Below are positions 41,760-49,971 of a stretch of DNA of 64,000 nt, piece by piece (positions within the stretch are counted from its first letter, which is position 1; each line of letters opens with the position of its first letter). Position numbers and translations under genes: made by a program. Origin of the DNA: Nannocystis sp. RBIL2 (GTDB lineage: Bacteria; Myxococcota_A; Polyangia; Nannocystales; Nannocystaceae); NCBI RefSeq assembly GCF_026626745.1, contig NZ_JAPNJW010000002.1, positions 1 to 64,000 of the forward strand. Reading direction: 5' to 3'. Below the pieces are notes generated by a model. That model was not told where the DNA came from. It saw only the letters and a program-made list of their open reading frames with translations, and did no database searches.

Positions 41760-42632
41760 TCACGAGTAGATGTTGCCGGTGTTGATGACCGGCTGGGCCT
41801 CGCGGTCGGCGACGAGGGCGACCAGGAGGTTGTTGACCATGGAGGCCTTGCGCTCCTCGTCGAGGCGGACGATGCCGTGCTCCTCGAGGCGACGCAGGCC
41901 CATCTCGACCATGCTGACGGCGCCCTCGACGATCTGACGGCGGGCGGCGACGACGGCCTCGGCCTGCTGGCGCCGCAGCATGGCCTGGGCGATCTCGGGG
42001 GCGTACGCGAGGTGCGAGAGGCGGCAGTCGACGACCTCGAGGCCGGCGACGTCGAGCCGGGCCTGGACCTCCTGCTGCAGGCCGGCGTTGATCTCGTCCT
42101 GGTGGCTGCGCAGGGCGACCTCGCCGTCGTGCGAGTCGTAGGGGAAGCGAGTGGCGACGGCGCGGATGGCCGTCTCGCTCTGGATGGCGACGAAGCCGCG
42201 GTAGTTCTCGACCTCGAGCAGGGCCTTGGCGCTGTCGGTGACGCGCCAGACGATCACTGCCGCGATCTCGATCGGGTTGCCGCGCGCGTCGTTGACCTTG
42301 AGCTTCTCGCTGTTGAAGTTGTGGACGCGCAAGCTGACCGGGTGCTTGGCGGCGAACGGGTTGGCGAAGTGATAGCCGGAGCCCGCGACGGTGCCGACGT
42401 AGCGGCCGAAGAAGACCAGGACCCGCGATTCGTTGGGCTGGTTGACGAAGAAACCGCCGAGGGAGAGCAGGAGGACCAGGCCGATGGCGATCGGCTGCCA
42501 GACCTGGTCGACCTGCTGGGTCCGGGCGATGTCGACGATCGTGCTGGCGCAGTAGCCGGCGAGGGCCAGCCAGGCGAGGAGAGCGATAAAACCATTGATC
42601 GAAAACGCGCGCTGCTGCTGGATCGAGGTCAT
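41760..42632 (-). CDS. SPFH/band-7 (stomatin-like) membrane protein
   Basis: 290 residues. Two N-terminal hydrophobic helices (about 11-33 and 46-63) precede the SPFH domain: SRVLVFFGRYVGTVAGSGYHFANPF, EIAAVIVWRVTDSAKALLEVENY, AIRAVATRFPYD. A C-terminal helix follows (IAQAMLRRQQAEAVVAARRQIVEGAV). SPFH proteins oligomerise at the membrane and organise microdomains or bind proteases. GGAG lies six bases before the ATG. The downstream RHH gene forms a two-gene unit with it. This is distinct from the vault-like SPFH protein at the left edge. Confidence 0.92.
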   Translation of the reverse strand: MTSIQQQRAFSINGFIALLAWLALAGYCASTIVDIARTQQVDQVWQPIAIGLVLLLSLGGFFVNQPNESRVLVFFGRYVGTVAGSGYHFANPFAAKHPVSLRVHNFNSEKLKVNDARGNPIEIAAVIVWRVTDSAKALLEVENYRGFVAIQSETAIRAVATRFPYDSHDGEVALRSHQDEINAGLQQEVQARLDVAGLEVVDCRLSHLAYAPEIAQAMLRRQQAEAVVAARRQIVEGAVSMVEMGLRRLEEHGIVRLDEERKASMVNNLLVALVADREAQPVINTGNIYS

Positions 42633-42660
42633 TCGGGGCTCCGGGGTGATGTTGAGATGA

Positions 42661-42673
42661 TATCACTCTGATA
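42661..42673. promoter_or_regulatory. Dyad TATCA-CTC-TGATA upstream of the SPFH-RHH operon
   Basis: A perfect 5-bp inverted repeat with a 3-bp centre, 29 bases before the SPFH ATG, in a short AT-rich patch also holding TTGACT on the minus strand (42674-42679). It is a plausible operator for the RHH protein. Confidence 0.45.
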
Positions 42674-42753
42674 GTCAAGGCGCCACGGGAGTTTCAGCGC
42701 AGCACAGATGGGTCTGCCGATGCGAATCGGGCTTCTCCCGGAATCGCACGAGA

Positions 42754-42956
42754 GGATGGCCCGAAGGACAGGTGGCAACCGGCGAGACGCCTGGTCCGCG
42801 CGACATCGTCTGTGCCAGGGTGACTGTCCCAAAGGACAGATTGCGAGACAGCGCAGAGATGGCCCGAGGGATAGGCTTCGAGGCGACGAAGAGCTGACCC
42901 GAGGGGCAGGTGAAGGTCGCAGGGCGGATCTGGCCCGAGGGACAGGCGAGCGCGGA
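42754..42956. repeat. Six paired repeat elements at about 35-bp spacing
   Basis: The central CCC/TCC of each unit falls at 42760, 42795, 42828, 42863, 42898 and 42933 (steps 35, 33, 35, 35, 35). Units are CTGTCC/GGCCC-N4-GGACAG-like (partner half-sites ACAGG/ACATC/ACAGA/ATAGG/GCAGG/ACAGG). Thirty-five bp is 2.5 times the basic 14-bp period. The array separates the SPFH promoter from the 3' end of the histidine kinase gene. Confidence 0.75.
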
Positions 42957-42980
42957 GGCGAGGTGCTCGCGCCGACGGGC

Positions 42981-44435
42981 TCACTGCGCGGCGGAGGCGG
43001 AGTCGCTCGCAGGCTCGGGTGGCGTGGGCGCGATGGCGTGGCGCTGGAGCGCGAGGTGGAGGTCCTCGGGGCGGATCGGCTTGGTCAGGTAGTCGGTCAT
43101 GCCGGCGGCCAGGCAGCGATCGCGGTCGTCGGCGCGGGCGTTGGCGGTGAGGGCGATGATCGGGACGGTGCAGCCGGTCTCGCGCAGGCGGGTGGTCGCC
43201 TCATAGCCGTCCATGATCGGCATCTGACAGTCCATGAAGACGATGTCGGGGCGGTGGTCCTCGACGGCGGCGACGGCGGCCAGGCCGTTCTCGACCGGGA
43301 TGACGGTGTGGCCGGCCCGCTCGAGCAGGGCGAGGACGACGGTGCGGTTGATCCGGTTGTCGTCGGCCAGCACGATCTTGAGCCGGCGCATGCCGGTCAC
43401 GCTCGCACCTGGCGCTTCGGACAGGTCGTGCTCGCTGGCGACTGTGAGCGGGACCGCGGCGGTGAAGGTGGAGCCGCTGCCGGGCAGGCTCTCGACGTCG
43501 AGGCTGCCGCCCATGCCGCGGACCAGGGCGCGGCAGATCGCCAGGCCGAGTCCGGTGCCGCCGAAGCGTCGGGTGGTCGAGGCGTCGGCCTGGACGAAGC
43601 TGTCGAAGATCCGCGGCAGCTGCTCCGCGGTGATGCCGATGCCGGTGTCCTGCACGCGCAGCTCGACCGTGGCCTCGTCGTGGAGGGTCGGGCCGACGCG
43701 GATCTCGATGCGGACCTCGCCGGCGGCGGTGAACTTCACGGCGTTGCTGACGAGGTTGGTGAGGACCTGGCGGATCCGCAGCGGATCGCCGAAGAACACC
43801 CGCGCGGCGCCCTCGGGGTAGGTGAGGCGCAGGACCAGGCCCTTGTCGCGGGTGACGTAGCCGAACATGCCGATCACGTCCTCGGCGAGCTTGCGCAGGT
43901 CGAACGGCGAGCGCTCGAAGGTGAGGTGCCCGGCCTCGATCTTCGACATGTCGAGGATGTCGCCGAGCAGCGCCATGAGGCCCTCGGCGGCGCCGCGGAT
44001 GGCGGTGAGGTAGGCCCGCTGCTCGTCGTTCAGGGGCGTCTCGGCGAGCAGGGCGGTGGTGCCGAGGACGCCGGCCAGCGGGGTGCGGATCTCGTGGCTG
44101 ATGTTGGCGATGAAATCGCTCTTGGCCCGGCTGACGGAGTCGATCTGTTGCCGCGAGGCCTGCAGGACGATGCGCTCGGCGGTGAGGTCGTGGATGAGGC
44201 TGTCGCGGACCCGCAGGGCGTGGGCACACCACAACAGGGCGGCTCCCGCGGCGAATGCGCTGGCGGCGTGGACGAGCGGCCCGCCGCCGACGAAGAGGAC
44301 GACGGCCAGGCCCAGCCCGGCGACGCCGAGCACGAGCACGAGCAACGGAACGACACCCCGGCGTGGGCTCGCGCGCTCGGGGCCCGCGGGTGCGGGCAGG
44401 GCGGAGACCCTGTCGCTCGACGCCGCCTCACGCAT
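42981..44435 (-). CDS. Hybrid histidine kinase (HisKA, HATPase_c, receiver)
   Basis: 484 residues. Two hydrophobic N-terminal segments (about 29-70) are followed by a short coiled linker. The HisKA helix has FIANISHEIRTPLAG (His about 118) and the HATPase domain has NLVSNAVKF, DTGIGI and GGTGLGLAI. A C-terminal receiver domain shows KIVLADDN and phosphoacceptor Asp in FMDCQMPIMDGYEA with the conserved Lys in DYLTKPI. There is no PAS or recognised sensor domain, so the membrane segments probably sense the signal. No response-regulator gene is adjacent. An embedded repeat pair (ACCTG 43407, ACAGG 43421) lies in the linker before the receiver. The start is ATG 44435; a GTG at 44459 is also in frame. 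Confidence 0.9.
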   Translation of the reverse strand: MREAASSDRVSALPAPAGPERASPRRGVVPLLVLVLGVAGLGLAVVLFVGGGPLVHAASAFAAGAALLWCAHALRVRDSLIHDLTAERIVLQASRQQIDSVSRAKSDFIANISHEIRTPLAGVLGTTALLAETPLNDEQRAYLTAIRGAAEGLMALLGDILDMSKIEAGHLTFERSPFDLRKLAEDVIGMFGYVTRDKGLVLRLTYPEGAARVFFGDPLRIRQVLTNLVSNAVKFTAAGEVRIEIRVGPTLHDEATVELRVQDTGIGITAEQLPRIFDSFVQADASTTRRFGGTGLGLAICRALVRGMGGSLDVESLPGSGSTFTAAVPLTVASEHDLSEAPGASVTGMRRLKIVLADDNRINRTVVLALLERAGHTVIPVENGLAAVAAVEDHRPDIVFMDCQMPIMDGYEATTRLRETGCTVPIIALTANARADDRDRCLAAGMTDYLTKPIRPEDLHLALQRHAIAPTPPEPASDSASAAQ

Positions 44436-44523
44436 CGCGCCGTACGATATCCCATTCACGTGGTGGGAGCGGCGACGCCGGCAGCTCCCCGAGGTCCATC
44501 CGCGACTTGACCTGGGGTCGGAT

Positions 44524-44540
44524 AGCCTCTTTGCGAGGCT
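44524..44540 (+). other. Small hairpin upstream of trpB
   Basis: AGCCTC-TTTGC-GAGGCT, about 160 bases before trpB in the divergent region. No Trp-codon leader peptide is seen, so a classical attenuator is not supported. Confidence 0.35.
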
Positions 44541-44683
44541 GGGAGACCCCGAATGCAGGCGAGGGCGGTCGGCCCGCCCGCCGTGGTCGCGGGTGTGAGC
44601 TGAACTTCGGGACAGGTGAGTGCGCGACGCAGACGCGGCCGGCGTGGCGAAAGCGCCCGCGCAGGGCGCTGCACGATCGGTGC

Positions 44684-44689
44684 TACCAT
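44684..44689 (+). promoter_or_regulatory. -10 hexamer TACCAT of trpB
   Basis: TACCAT ends ten bases before the trpB ATG (44700); there is no Shine-Dalgarno, so the transcript may be leaderless or nearly so. Confidence 0.55.
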
Positions 44690-44699
44690 CCCCCGGCGC

Positions 44700-46061
44700 A
44701 TGACCGCGGCACCCCACTCCGACGATGACAACCTGCCCGGCGGCCCGCCCGAACTGCTGGGTGAATTCGGCGAATTCGGCGGGCGATACGTGGCCGAGAC
44801 GCTGATGCCGGCCGTCGAGGAGCTGGCTCGCGCCTGGCCGAAAGCCTGGGCCGACTACACCTTCGTCGACGAGTACCGGGCGATCCTCCGCGACTACGTC
44901 GGTCGGCCGACGCCGCTGACGGAGGCTCGCCGGCTACCGGAGGCGGTCGGCGGCGGGCGGATCTTCCTCAAGCGCGAGGACCTGAACCACACCGGGGCGC
45001 ACAAGATCAACAACTGCATCGGCCAGGTGCTGCTGGCCCGCAGGCTCGGCAAGACCCGCATCATCGCCGAGACCGGGGCCGGGCAGCACGGGGTGGCGAC
45101 GGCCACCGCCTGCGCGTACTTCGGGATGCCCTGCACCGTGTACATGGGCGCCGAGGACGTGTCCCGCCAGGCGCTGAACGTGGTGCGCATGCGCCTGCTC
45201 GGGGCCGAGGTCCGGCCGGTGACGAGCGGCTCGGCGACCTTGAAGGACGCGATCAACGCGGCCCTGCGCGACTGGGTCGCCAGCGTGGCCGACACGCACT
45301 ACGTGATCGGCAGCGTGATGGGGCCCGACCCGTACCCGCTGATGGTCCGCGAGCTGCAGCGGGTGATCGGCGACGAGGCGCGGGCGCAGATCCTCGACCG
45401 GATCGGGCGCCTGCCCGACGCGGCAGTGGCGTGCGTCGGCGGCGGCTCGAACGCGATGGGCCTGTTCGCGGCGTTCGTGCCCGACGCGGCGGTCCAGCTG
45501 TTCGGGGTCGAGGCCACCGGCGAGGGGCTGCAGGGCCGCCACGCGGCGACCATGGCGAAGGGCCGGATCGGCGTGTTCCACGGGATGCGCAGCCTGGTCC
45601 TTCAGACAGATGACGGCCAGCTGCTCGAGGCCCACTCGATCTCGGCCGGGCTCGACTATCCGGGCATCGGCCCCGAGCACGCGCACCTGCACGCGACCGG
45701 GCGCGCGCGCTACCTCGGGATCTCCGACCGCGAGGCACTGGCCGCCACGGAGCTGCTGGCCCGCACCGAGGGCATCATCCCGGCGCTCGAGACCGCGCAC
45801 GCGATCGCGGCGCTGCCGGCGGTGATCCGCGAGCTCGGGCCCGAGGCGGTGGTGATCGTCAACGTGTCGGGCCGCGGCGACAAGGACATGCACACGGTGA
45901 TGACCCACCTCGATCCGGCGACGCTGACCCTGATCGAGGAGGCCGAGCGCGGGCGCAAGGCGGCCCGCGCGGCCCACCAGGCGGCGGCGGGGCACGAGGG
46001 CGAGGAGGCGCTGATCGTCGACGGTCACGAGCTCCGCGCCGAGCGCAAGGAGGGAGCATGA
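44700..46061 (+). CDS. trpB: Tryptophan synthase beta subunit
   Basis: 453 residues. The PLP-binding Lys lies in NHTGAHKINN. Also present are GAGQHGVATA, the phosphate-binding GGGSNAMG, and the C-terminal AHSISAGLDYPGIGPEHAHL, all diagnostic of TrpB1. The enzyme condenses indole and serine to tryptophan at the end of the pathway. It is about 50 residues longer than E. coli TrpB because of short N- and C-terminal extensions (HEGEEALIVDGHELR tail). The ATG of trpA overlaps the stop (ATGA), giving translational coupling. The other trp genes are not in the window. A repeat pair (GCCTG 45592, ACAGA 45606) encodes SLVLQTDDG in a conserved loop. The start 44700 follows the TACCAT hexamer. Confidence 0.95.
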   Translation: MTAAPHSDDDNLPGGPPELLGEFGEFGGRYVAETLMPAVEELARAWPKAWADYTFVDEYRAILRDYVGRPTPLTEARRLPEAVGGGRIFLKREDLNHTGAHKINNCIGQVLLARRLGKTRIIAETGAGQHGVATATACAYFGMPCTVYMGAEDVSRQALNVVRMRLLGAEVRPVTSGSATLKDAINAALRDWVASVADTHYVIGSVMGPDPYPLMVRELQRVIGDEARAQILDRIGRLPDAAVACVGGGSNAMGLFAAFVPDAAVQLFGVEATGEGLQGRHAATMAKGRIGVFHGMRSLVLQTDDGQLLEAHSISAGLDYPGIGPEHAHLHATGRARYLGISDREALAATELLARTEGIIPALETAHAIAALPAVIRELGPEAVVIVNVSGRGDKDMHTVMTHLDPATLTLIEEAERGRKAARAAHQAAAGHEGEEALIVDGHELRAERKEGA

Positions 46062-46855
46062 GCGCCGGAGTGGATCGCGTGACGGATGCGTTCGCCCGGG
46101 CGCGCGCGGAGAACCGCGCCGCGCTGGTCGGCTACCTGACCGGGTTCGACCCCGATCGCAACGGCTCGCTCGAGCGGATCTTCGCCGCCTGCGAGGGCGG
46201 GCTCGACGTGCTCGAGCTCGGGGTGCCGTTCAGCGACCCGACGGCCGACGGCCCGACGATCCAGGCGGCGATGACCCGCGCGCTGGCCAGCGGGGCGACG
46301 CTGTCGGGGGCGCTGGCGCTGGCGGCGGAGATCCGGCGCCGCTTCGAGCTGCCGATCGTGCTGTTCTCGTACGCGAACCCGCTGATCAGCTACGGGCCGG
46401 AGCGCCTGTCCCGAGAGACAGCCGAGGCCGGGGCCGACGCGCTGTTGGTGGTCGACCTGCCGCCCGAGCACGCCGAGGTGCTGCGCGGTCCGGCGAGCGC
46501 CCGCGGGCTCGGATGGGTCGGCCTCGTCGCGCCGACGACGACGCCGGCCCGCCGCGCGCGCGTGCTGGCGGGCAGCAGCGGGTTCGTCTACGCGGTCAGC
46601 CTGACTGGCGTGACCGGGGCGCCGCTCGACCCGAGCGACCCGGCCCTGCACGCCGGGCTGGCGACGCTGCGCGGCGCGAGCTCGCTGCCGATCGTGGTCG
46701 GCTTCGGCGTGCGCAAGGCCGAGGACGTGCGCGCGCTGGCCGGGCACGCCGACGGGGTGGTGGTCGGCTCGGCGCTGGTCGAGGCCGGTCAGCGCGGGCC
46801 CGCGGCGCTCGGCGAGCTGGTGAAGTCGCTGCGCGGCGGGACCCTACGGGCCTGA
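46058..46855 (+). CDS. trpA: Tryptophan synthase alpha subunit
   Basis: 265 residues, normal length. TIM-barrel motifs: catalytic Glu/Asp region LDVLELGVPFSDPTADGPTIQ, YANPLISYG, LLVVDLPPEH and SLTGVTGA with GFGVRKAEDV. TrpA cleaves indole-3-glycerol phosphate and channels indole to TrpB. It overlaps trpB by four bases. A repeat pair (GCCTG 46404, ACAGC 46418; CTGTCC-CGAG-AGACAG) encodes RLSRETAEAG, where the family normally has an equal-length segment, so the element replaces rather than lengthens the gene. A six-unit array begins nine bases after the stop. Confidence 0.96.
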   Translation: MSAGVDRVTDAFARARAENRAALVGYLTGFDPDRNGSLERIFAACEGGLDVLELGVPFSDPTADGPTIQAAMTRALASGATLSGALALAAEIRRRFELPIVLFSYANPLISYGPERLSRETAEAGADALLVVDLPPEHAEVLRGPASARGLGWVGLVAPTTTPARRARVLAGSSGFVYAVSLTGVTGAPLDPSDPALHAGLATLRGASSLPIVVGFGVRKAEDVRALAGHADGVVVGSALVEAGQRGPAALGELVKSLRGGTLRA

Positions 46856-46863
46856 CGGTCCGG

Positions 46864-46950
46864 ACAGGTCCGAAGGAGCATGCTCGAGAGAGCATGCTCC
46901 TTCGCGCATGTGCGCATGGGCATGTCCCGAGGGACATGTCCCGAAGATCA
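46864..46950. repeat. Six-unit 14-bp repeat array in a convergent gap
   Basis: Units start at 46864, 46878, 46892, 46906, 46920 and 46934 (ACAGG, GCATG, GCATG, GCATG, GCATG, ACATG). The next step (46948) is exactly the stop codon (TCA, 46948-46950) of the convergent gene, so the array spans nearly stop to stop. Confidence 0.92.
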
Positions 46951-47547
46951 GGGCTCGTCGAGGTCCTCGGTCGGGGCCGGGGCGGGCGGGGCCGCGGCGG
47001 TGCGCTCGAGGTGGACGAGCATGGCGGCGACCGACAGCATGGCCGGGGCGTCGGGGCTGATCGGCTCGGTGCCCCGCTCGCGGACCTCGAAGGCGCCGCC
47101 GTCGAAGAAGACGCTGTTGAAGCGGCTGACCAGGTCCATCAGGGTCGTCTGGGCGCCGGTGCTGTCGAGCAAGGCGGTGACCTGGGCGCGGTCGCGCGTG
47201 CTGATGTAGATGAAGTCGTCGAACATCGGATCGCCGACCTTGAGATCCTTGCGGAACACCTTGATCTGGCGATCGAGGGTGCTCTCGCGGGCGAAGCTGG
47301 CGCGGAAGGCCAGGCTGACGCGCGGGCGGGCGGTGATCGAGAAGTGATAGAAGGTGTAGAACTCGCTGCCGACGCGGTCGCGCGTCTGCCACTCGCGGGT
47401 CACGATCGTGTGGCCGCGCTCGCGTAGCGCGACCTCGGCGTGGCCGTCGGCGCAGCGCTCGCAGAAGTCGAGCTCGTAGTCGCGGCGGAGGTTGTCACTT
47501 GGGTGCGGGAGTTCGCAGAACGCACAGGGGGCGCCGTCCACGTCCAT
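46948..47547 (-). CDS. Uncharacterised protein with zinc-ribbon-like N-terminus
   Basis: 199 residues. The first ~35 contain CAFCELPHPSDN and FCERC, a 2+2 Cys arrangement suited to zinc. A conserved-looking middle region (VSLAFRASFARESTLDRQIKVFRKDLKVGDPMFDDF; TLMDLVSRFNSVFFDGG) is of unknown fold, with a Pro/Ala tail. No family is recognised. It is convergent with trpA. TACCGT lies six bases before the ATG. Confidence 0.7.
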   Translation of the reverse strand: MDVDGAPCAFCELPHPSDNLRRDYELDFCERCADGHAEVALRERGHTIVTREWQTRDRVGSEFYTFYHFSITARPRVSLAFRASFARESTLDRQIKVFRKDLKVGDPMFDDFIYISTRDRAQVTALLDSTGAQTTLMDLVSRFNSVFFDGGAFEVRERGTEPISPDAPAMLSVAAMLVHLERTAAAPPAPAPTEDLDEP

Positions 47548-47553
47548 GCCGGC

Positions 47554-47559
47554 ACGGTA
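47554..47559 (-). promoter_or_regulatory. -10 hexamer TACCGT, near-leaderless start
   Basis: TACCGT on the minus strand ends six bases before the ATG at 47547. It lies just upstream of the rlmJ stop, so the zinc-ribbon gene has its own promoter. Confidence 0.5.
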
Positions 47560-48432
47560 TCAGGGCGGGACCAGCCAGTCGACGCGGGCGTCGCCGGGAA
47601 ACTCGTCCTCGGCCAGGAGCGTCGCAAGGCGGGGCAGGAGCGCGCCGAGCACGGTGTCGGTCTGCCACGGCGCGCCGGCGAGGAGCAGCCCGGAGCCGCT
47701 GAGCACGGCGGGGTCGTCAGGCCTCGTGCGCAGCTCGACGCAGAGCACGTCGCGCAGGCCGGAGCGGAGCACCGCGGCGTGCAACAGCGTGGCGGCGAGC
47801 GGGCCCTTGATCGGGTACCACAACGCGGTACAGGCCTGCGGCCAGCGCTGGCGCGCGAGCTCCACGCCGGCGAGGGCGGCGGCGAATTCGTCGGGCCGCT
47901 CGTAGGGCGGGTCGATGAGGACGAGGCCGCGGCGCGGGGTCGGCGGCAGCAAGGCGGCGAGCGCCTCGTAGCCGTCGCGCTGGTGGACCGCCACCTGCGG
48001 GTCGCGCCGCGGGCCGTGCTCGGTGCGCACGCTGAACTCGTCGCGCAGCGCGGCGGCCTCGGCCGGCTGGAGCTCGCACAGGATCATGCGATCGTCGGGT
48101 CGCAAGACCGACCGGGCCAGCCGCGGCGAGCCGGGATAGGTGGCGAGCGCGCCGCTGGTGTTGAGTTCGGCGACGCGCGCGAGGTAGTCGGCGACCTCCG
48201 GCGGCAGGTCCGCAGCGCTGCGGACGGGCCACAGCCGGGCGATGCCGCGCTGGAATTCGCGCGAACGCACGGCGCCGCCTTGGTCCAGCGCATAGCGGCC
48301 GCGGCCCGCGTGGGTGTCGACGTAACACAGCGGCGCGGGCTTGTGCTGGAGACGGCGCAGGAGCTGCAGCAAGACGACGTGCTTGAACACGTCCGGGGCC
48401 GCCCCCGCGTGGAACTCGTGGCGGTAGTTCAT
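47560..48432 (-). CDS. rlmJ: 23S rRNA (adenine-2030-N6)-methyltransferase RlmJ
   Basis: 290 residues. The N-terminal MNYRHEFHAGAAPDVFKHVVLLQLL is the RlmJ signature. SAM-binding and catalytic elements follow (CYVDTHAGRGRY; MILCELQP) with the N6-adenine methyltransferase motif IV DPPYE. The family modifies A2030 of 23S rRNA. The gene ends 12 bases before the zinc-ribbon gene start in the same direction. The upstream region is divergent with the YihY gene. Confidence 0.94.
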   Translation of the reverse strand: MNYRHEFHAGAAPDVFKHVVLLQLLRRLQHKPAPLCYVDTHAGRGRYALDQGGAVRSREFQRGIARLWPVRSAADLPPEVADYLARVAELNTSGALATYPGSPRLARSVLRPDDRMILCELQPAEAAALRDEFSVRTEHGPRRDPQVAVHQRDGYEALAALLPPTPRRGLVLIDPPYERPDEFAAALAGVELARQRWPQACTALWYPIKGPLAATLLHAAVLRSGLRDVLCVELRTRPDDPAVLSGSGLLLAGAPWQTDTVLGALLPRLATLLAEDEFPGDARVDWLVPP

Positions 48433-48532
48433 GCGCCGGGGCGCGGCATAGCAGGCCCGGCCCGCGGTGAAAAGACCGTGACAGCGACCGGCGGCGTGAC
48501 CCGGCGCGGCCCCCGAGCGTCGTAAAACGGCG

Positions 48533-48538
48533 TATGGT
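48533..48538 (+). promoter_or_regulatory. -10 hexamer TATGGT, near-leaderless start
   Basis: TATGGT ends ten bases before the ATG at 48549; no Shine-Dalgarno lies between. Confidence 0.45.
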
Positions 48539-48548
48539 AGCCGCGCCG

Positions 48549-49484
48549 ATGCCCGAAGGCCGCTCCTCCGCTGCGCTCGCTGCCGCCTCTCTGCGGCTCC
48601 GGCGGCTCGGCAGCTTCCTGCTGCGGGTGCTCCGCCACCTCGGCAAGAACAAGGCGCTGCTGCTGGCCGGCGGGGTCGCCTACAACGCGCTGCTGTCGAT
48701 CGTGCCGATGCTGGCGGTGGTGCTGGTGGCGCTGACCCACGTGTGGGACGTCGAGCAGCTGACCGAGATCATCAGCCACGAGCTCAACCTGCTGATCCCC
48801 AACCAGGCCGACGTGATCATCGGCGAGGTGGTGAGCCTGCTCGACAACCGCGACCTGGTCGGCGGGATCGGGCTCGGGGTGATGCTGTTCTTCAGCACGT
48901 GGGCGTTCAAGATGCTAGAGGGCGCGCTGGCGGTGATCTTCGCCCGCAGCCGCGCCCGCCGCCAGCGCAGCTTCTGGATGTCGGCGCTGCTGCCCTACAT
49001 CTTCATCGTCGCCATCGCCGGCGGCCTGCTGGTGCTGACGATCCTGGTCGCGCTGCTCGAGCGCCTGGCCGAGGCCGAGGTGGTGCTGTTCGGCTATCAG
49101 CTGTCCCTCGGGTCAGGCCCGGCGTTCGTCCTGAAGCTGAGCGGCATCGTCACGCTGATCTTCATGTTCACCGCGGCCTACCGCGTCATGCCGATCACCG
49201 AGGTGTCGTGGCGCCGCGCCCTGACCGGCGGGGTGGCGGCGGCGCTGCTGTGGGACGTGCTGCGCCGGGCGCTGATGGTCTACTTCTCCAAGATCTCGCT
49301 GGTGAACGTGGTCTACGGGTCGCTGGCCACGGTCATCATCGCCCTTTTGACCCTCGAGATCGGCACGCTCATCATCCTGCTCGGCGCGCAGATCATCTCC
49401 GAGCTGCAGCACAGCGAGGAGGCCGGGCTGCCGTGGTACGAGGCGGCGCCCGAGAGCGAGACCATCGGGGTCAAGCAGGGCTGA
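48549..49484 (+). CDS. YihY/virulence factor BrkB family membrane protein
   Basis: 311 residues. Six hydrophobic segments, with the family pattern LAGGVAYNALLSIVPMLAVVLVAL, FFSTWAFKMLEGALAVIF, YRVMPITEVSWRRALTGGVAAALLWDVLRRAL and VNVVYGSLATVIIALLTLEIGTLIILLGAQI. BrkB-type proteins are inner-membrane proteins; the old RNase BN annotation is wrong for this family and the true function is unknown. A repeat half-pair (AGCTG 49099, TCAGG 49113) lies in the coding region. An in-frame ATG at 48534 is the alternative start. Confidence 0.9.
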   Translation: MPEGRSSAALAAASLRLRRLGSFLLRVLRHLGKNKALLLAGGVAYNALLSIVPMLAVVLVALTHVWDVEQLTEIISHELNLLIPNQADVIIGEVVSLLDNRDLVGGIGLGVMLFFSTWAFKMLEGALAVIFARSRARRQRSFWMSALLPYIFIVAIAGGLLVLTILVALLERLAEAEVVLFGYQLSLGSGPAFVLKLSGIVTLIFMFTAAYRVMPITEVSWRRALTGGVAAALLWDVLRRALMVYFSKISLVNVVYGSLATVIIALLTLEIGTLIILLGAQIISELQHSEEAGLPWYEAAPESETIGVKQG

Positions 49485-49491
49485 GCGCTGG

Positions 49492-49533
49492 ACCTGCCCG
49501 TGAGGGCATGGGCTTGGGGACATGTCCGAACAA
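49492..49533. repeat. Three-unit 14-bp repeat array overlapping a start codon
   Basis: Units start at 49492, 49506 and 49520 (ACCTG, GCATG, ACATG). The last unit supplies the ATG (49522) of the next gene. Confidence 0.82.
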
Positions 49534-49971
49534 CCACACAGGCTGGCGGTCGTGGTCGTCGCGGTGTGGCTGGCCGCCCAGGCGATCGCGCTGGTCCGCG
49601 GGCTGCTGCCGCTGCCGCCGCCGCTGGGGGCCCACCTGCCGTGGCGGATGTTCAGCGACCCGTCACCGTTCGAGCGCACGCTGACCGCGGAGGGCCGGAC
49701 AGCCGACGGGACCTGGGTGCCGATCCCGCTGGGGCGCTACTTCCAGCACACGCGCGGGGCCACGGGCGAGCGCGCGTACGAGTACAGCACGATCGTGTTC
49801 GAGTCGGGGCACCTGCGCGAGCGGCAGGCGTTCGCGGCGTGGCTGGCGGCGCGCATGGCCGAGGACGGGCAGCCGATCGACAAGGTGCGGCTCGTCCGGG
49901 GCTGGCGTGACGTCCGCGACGGCTCGACGGGGGCGGCGACGATCGGGCAGTACAGGGTGGACGGTGGCTGA
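49522..49971 (+). CDS. Uncharacterised protein linked to the HTTM gene
   Basis: 149 residues. One N-terminal hydrophobic helix (AVVVVAVWLAAQAIALVRGLLPL) precedes a soluble part with MFSDPSPFERTLTAEGRTADGTW, a pattern seen in partners of HTTM-type membrane proteins, and a VRLVRGWRDVRDGS tail. No enzymatic motif is seen. Its stop overlaps the GTG of the downstream HTTM gene by eight bases, so they form one unit. The start codon is inside a repeat unit (acATGtcc). Confidence 0.7.
   Translation: MSEQPHRLAVVVVAVWLAAQAIALVRGLLPLPPPLGAHLPWRMFSDPSPFERTLTAEGRTADGTWVPIPLGRYFQHTRGATGERAYEYSTIVFESGHLRERQAFAAWLAARMAEDGQPIDKVRLVRGWRDVRDGSTGAATIGQYRVDGG

Noticed and set aside
42754..42956. CRISPR-like array because of 35-bp spacing
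   Set aside because: Units are short, palindromic and degenerate, spacers share the element pattern, no leader or cas gene is present, and the same element is dispersed through the whole window.
44436..44699. Trp attenuator upstream of trpB
   Set aside because: No leader peptide with Trp codons and no terminator with U-run; only a small 6-bp hairpin is seen.
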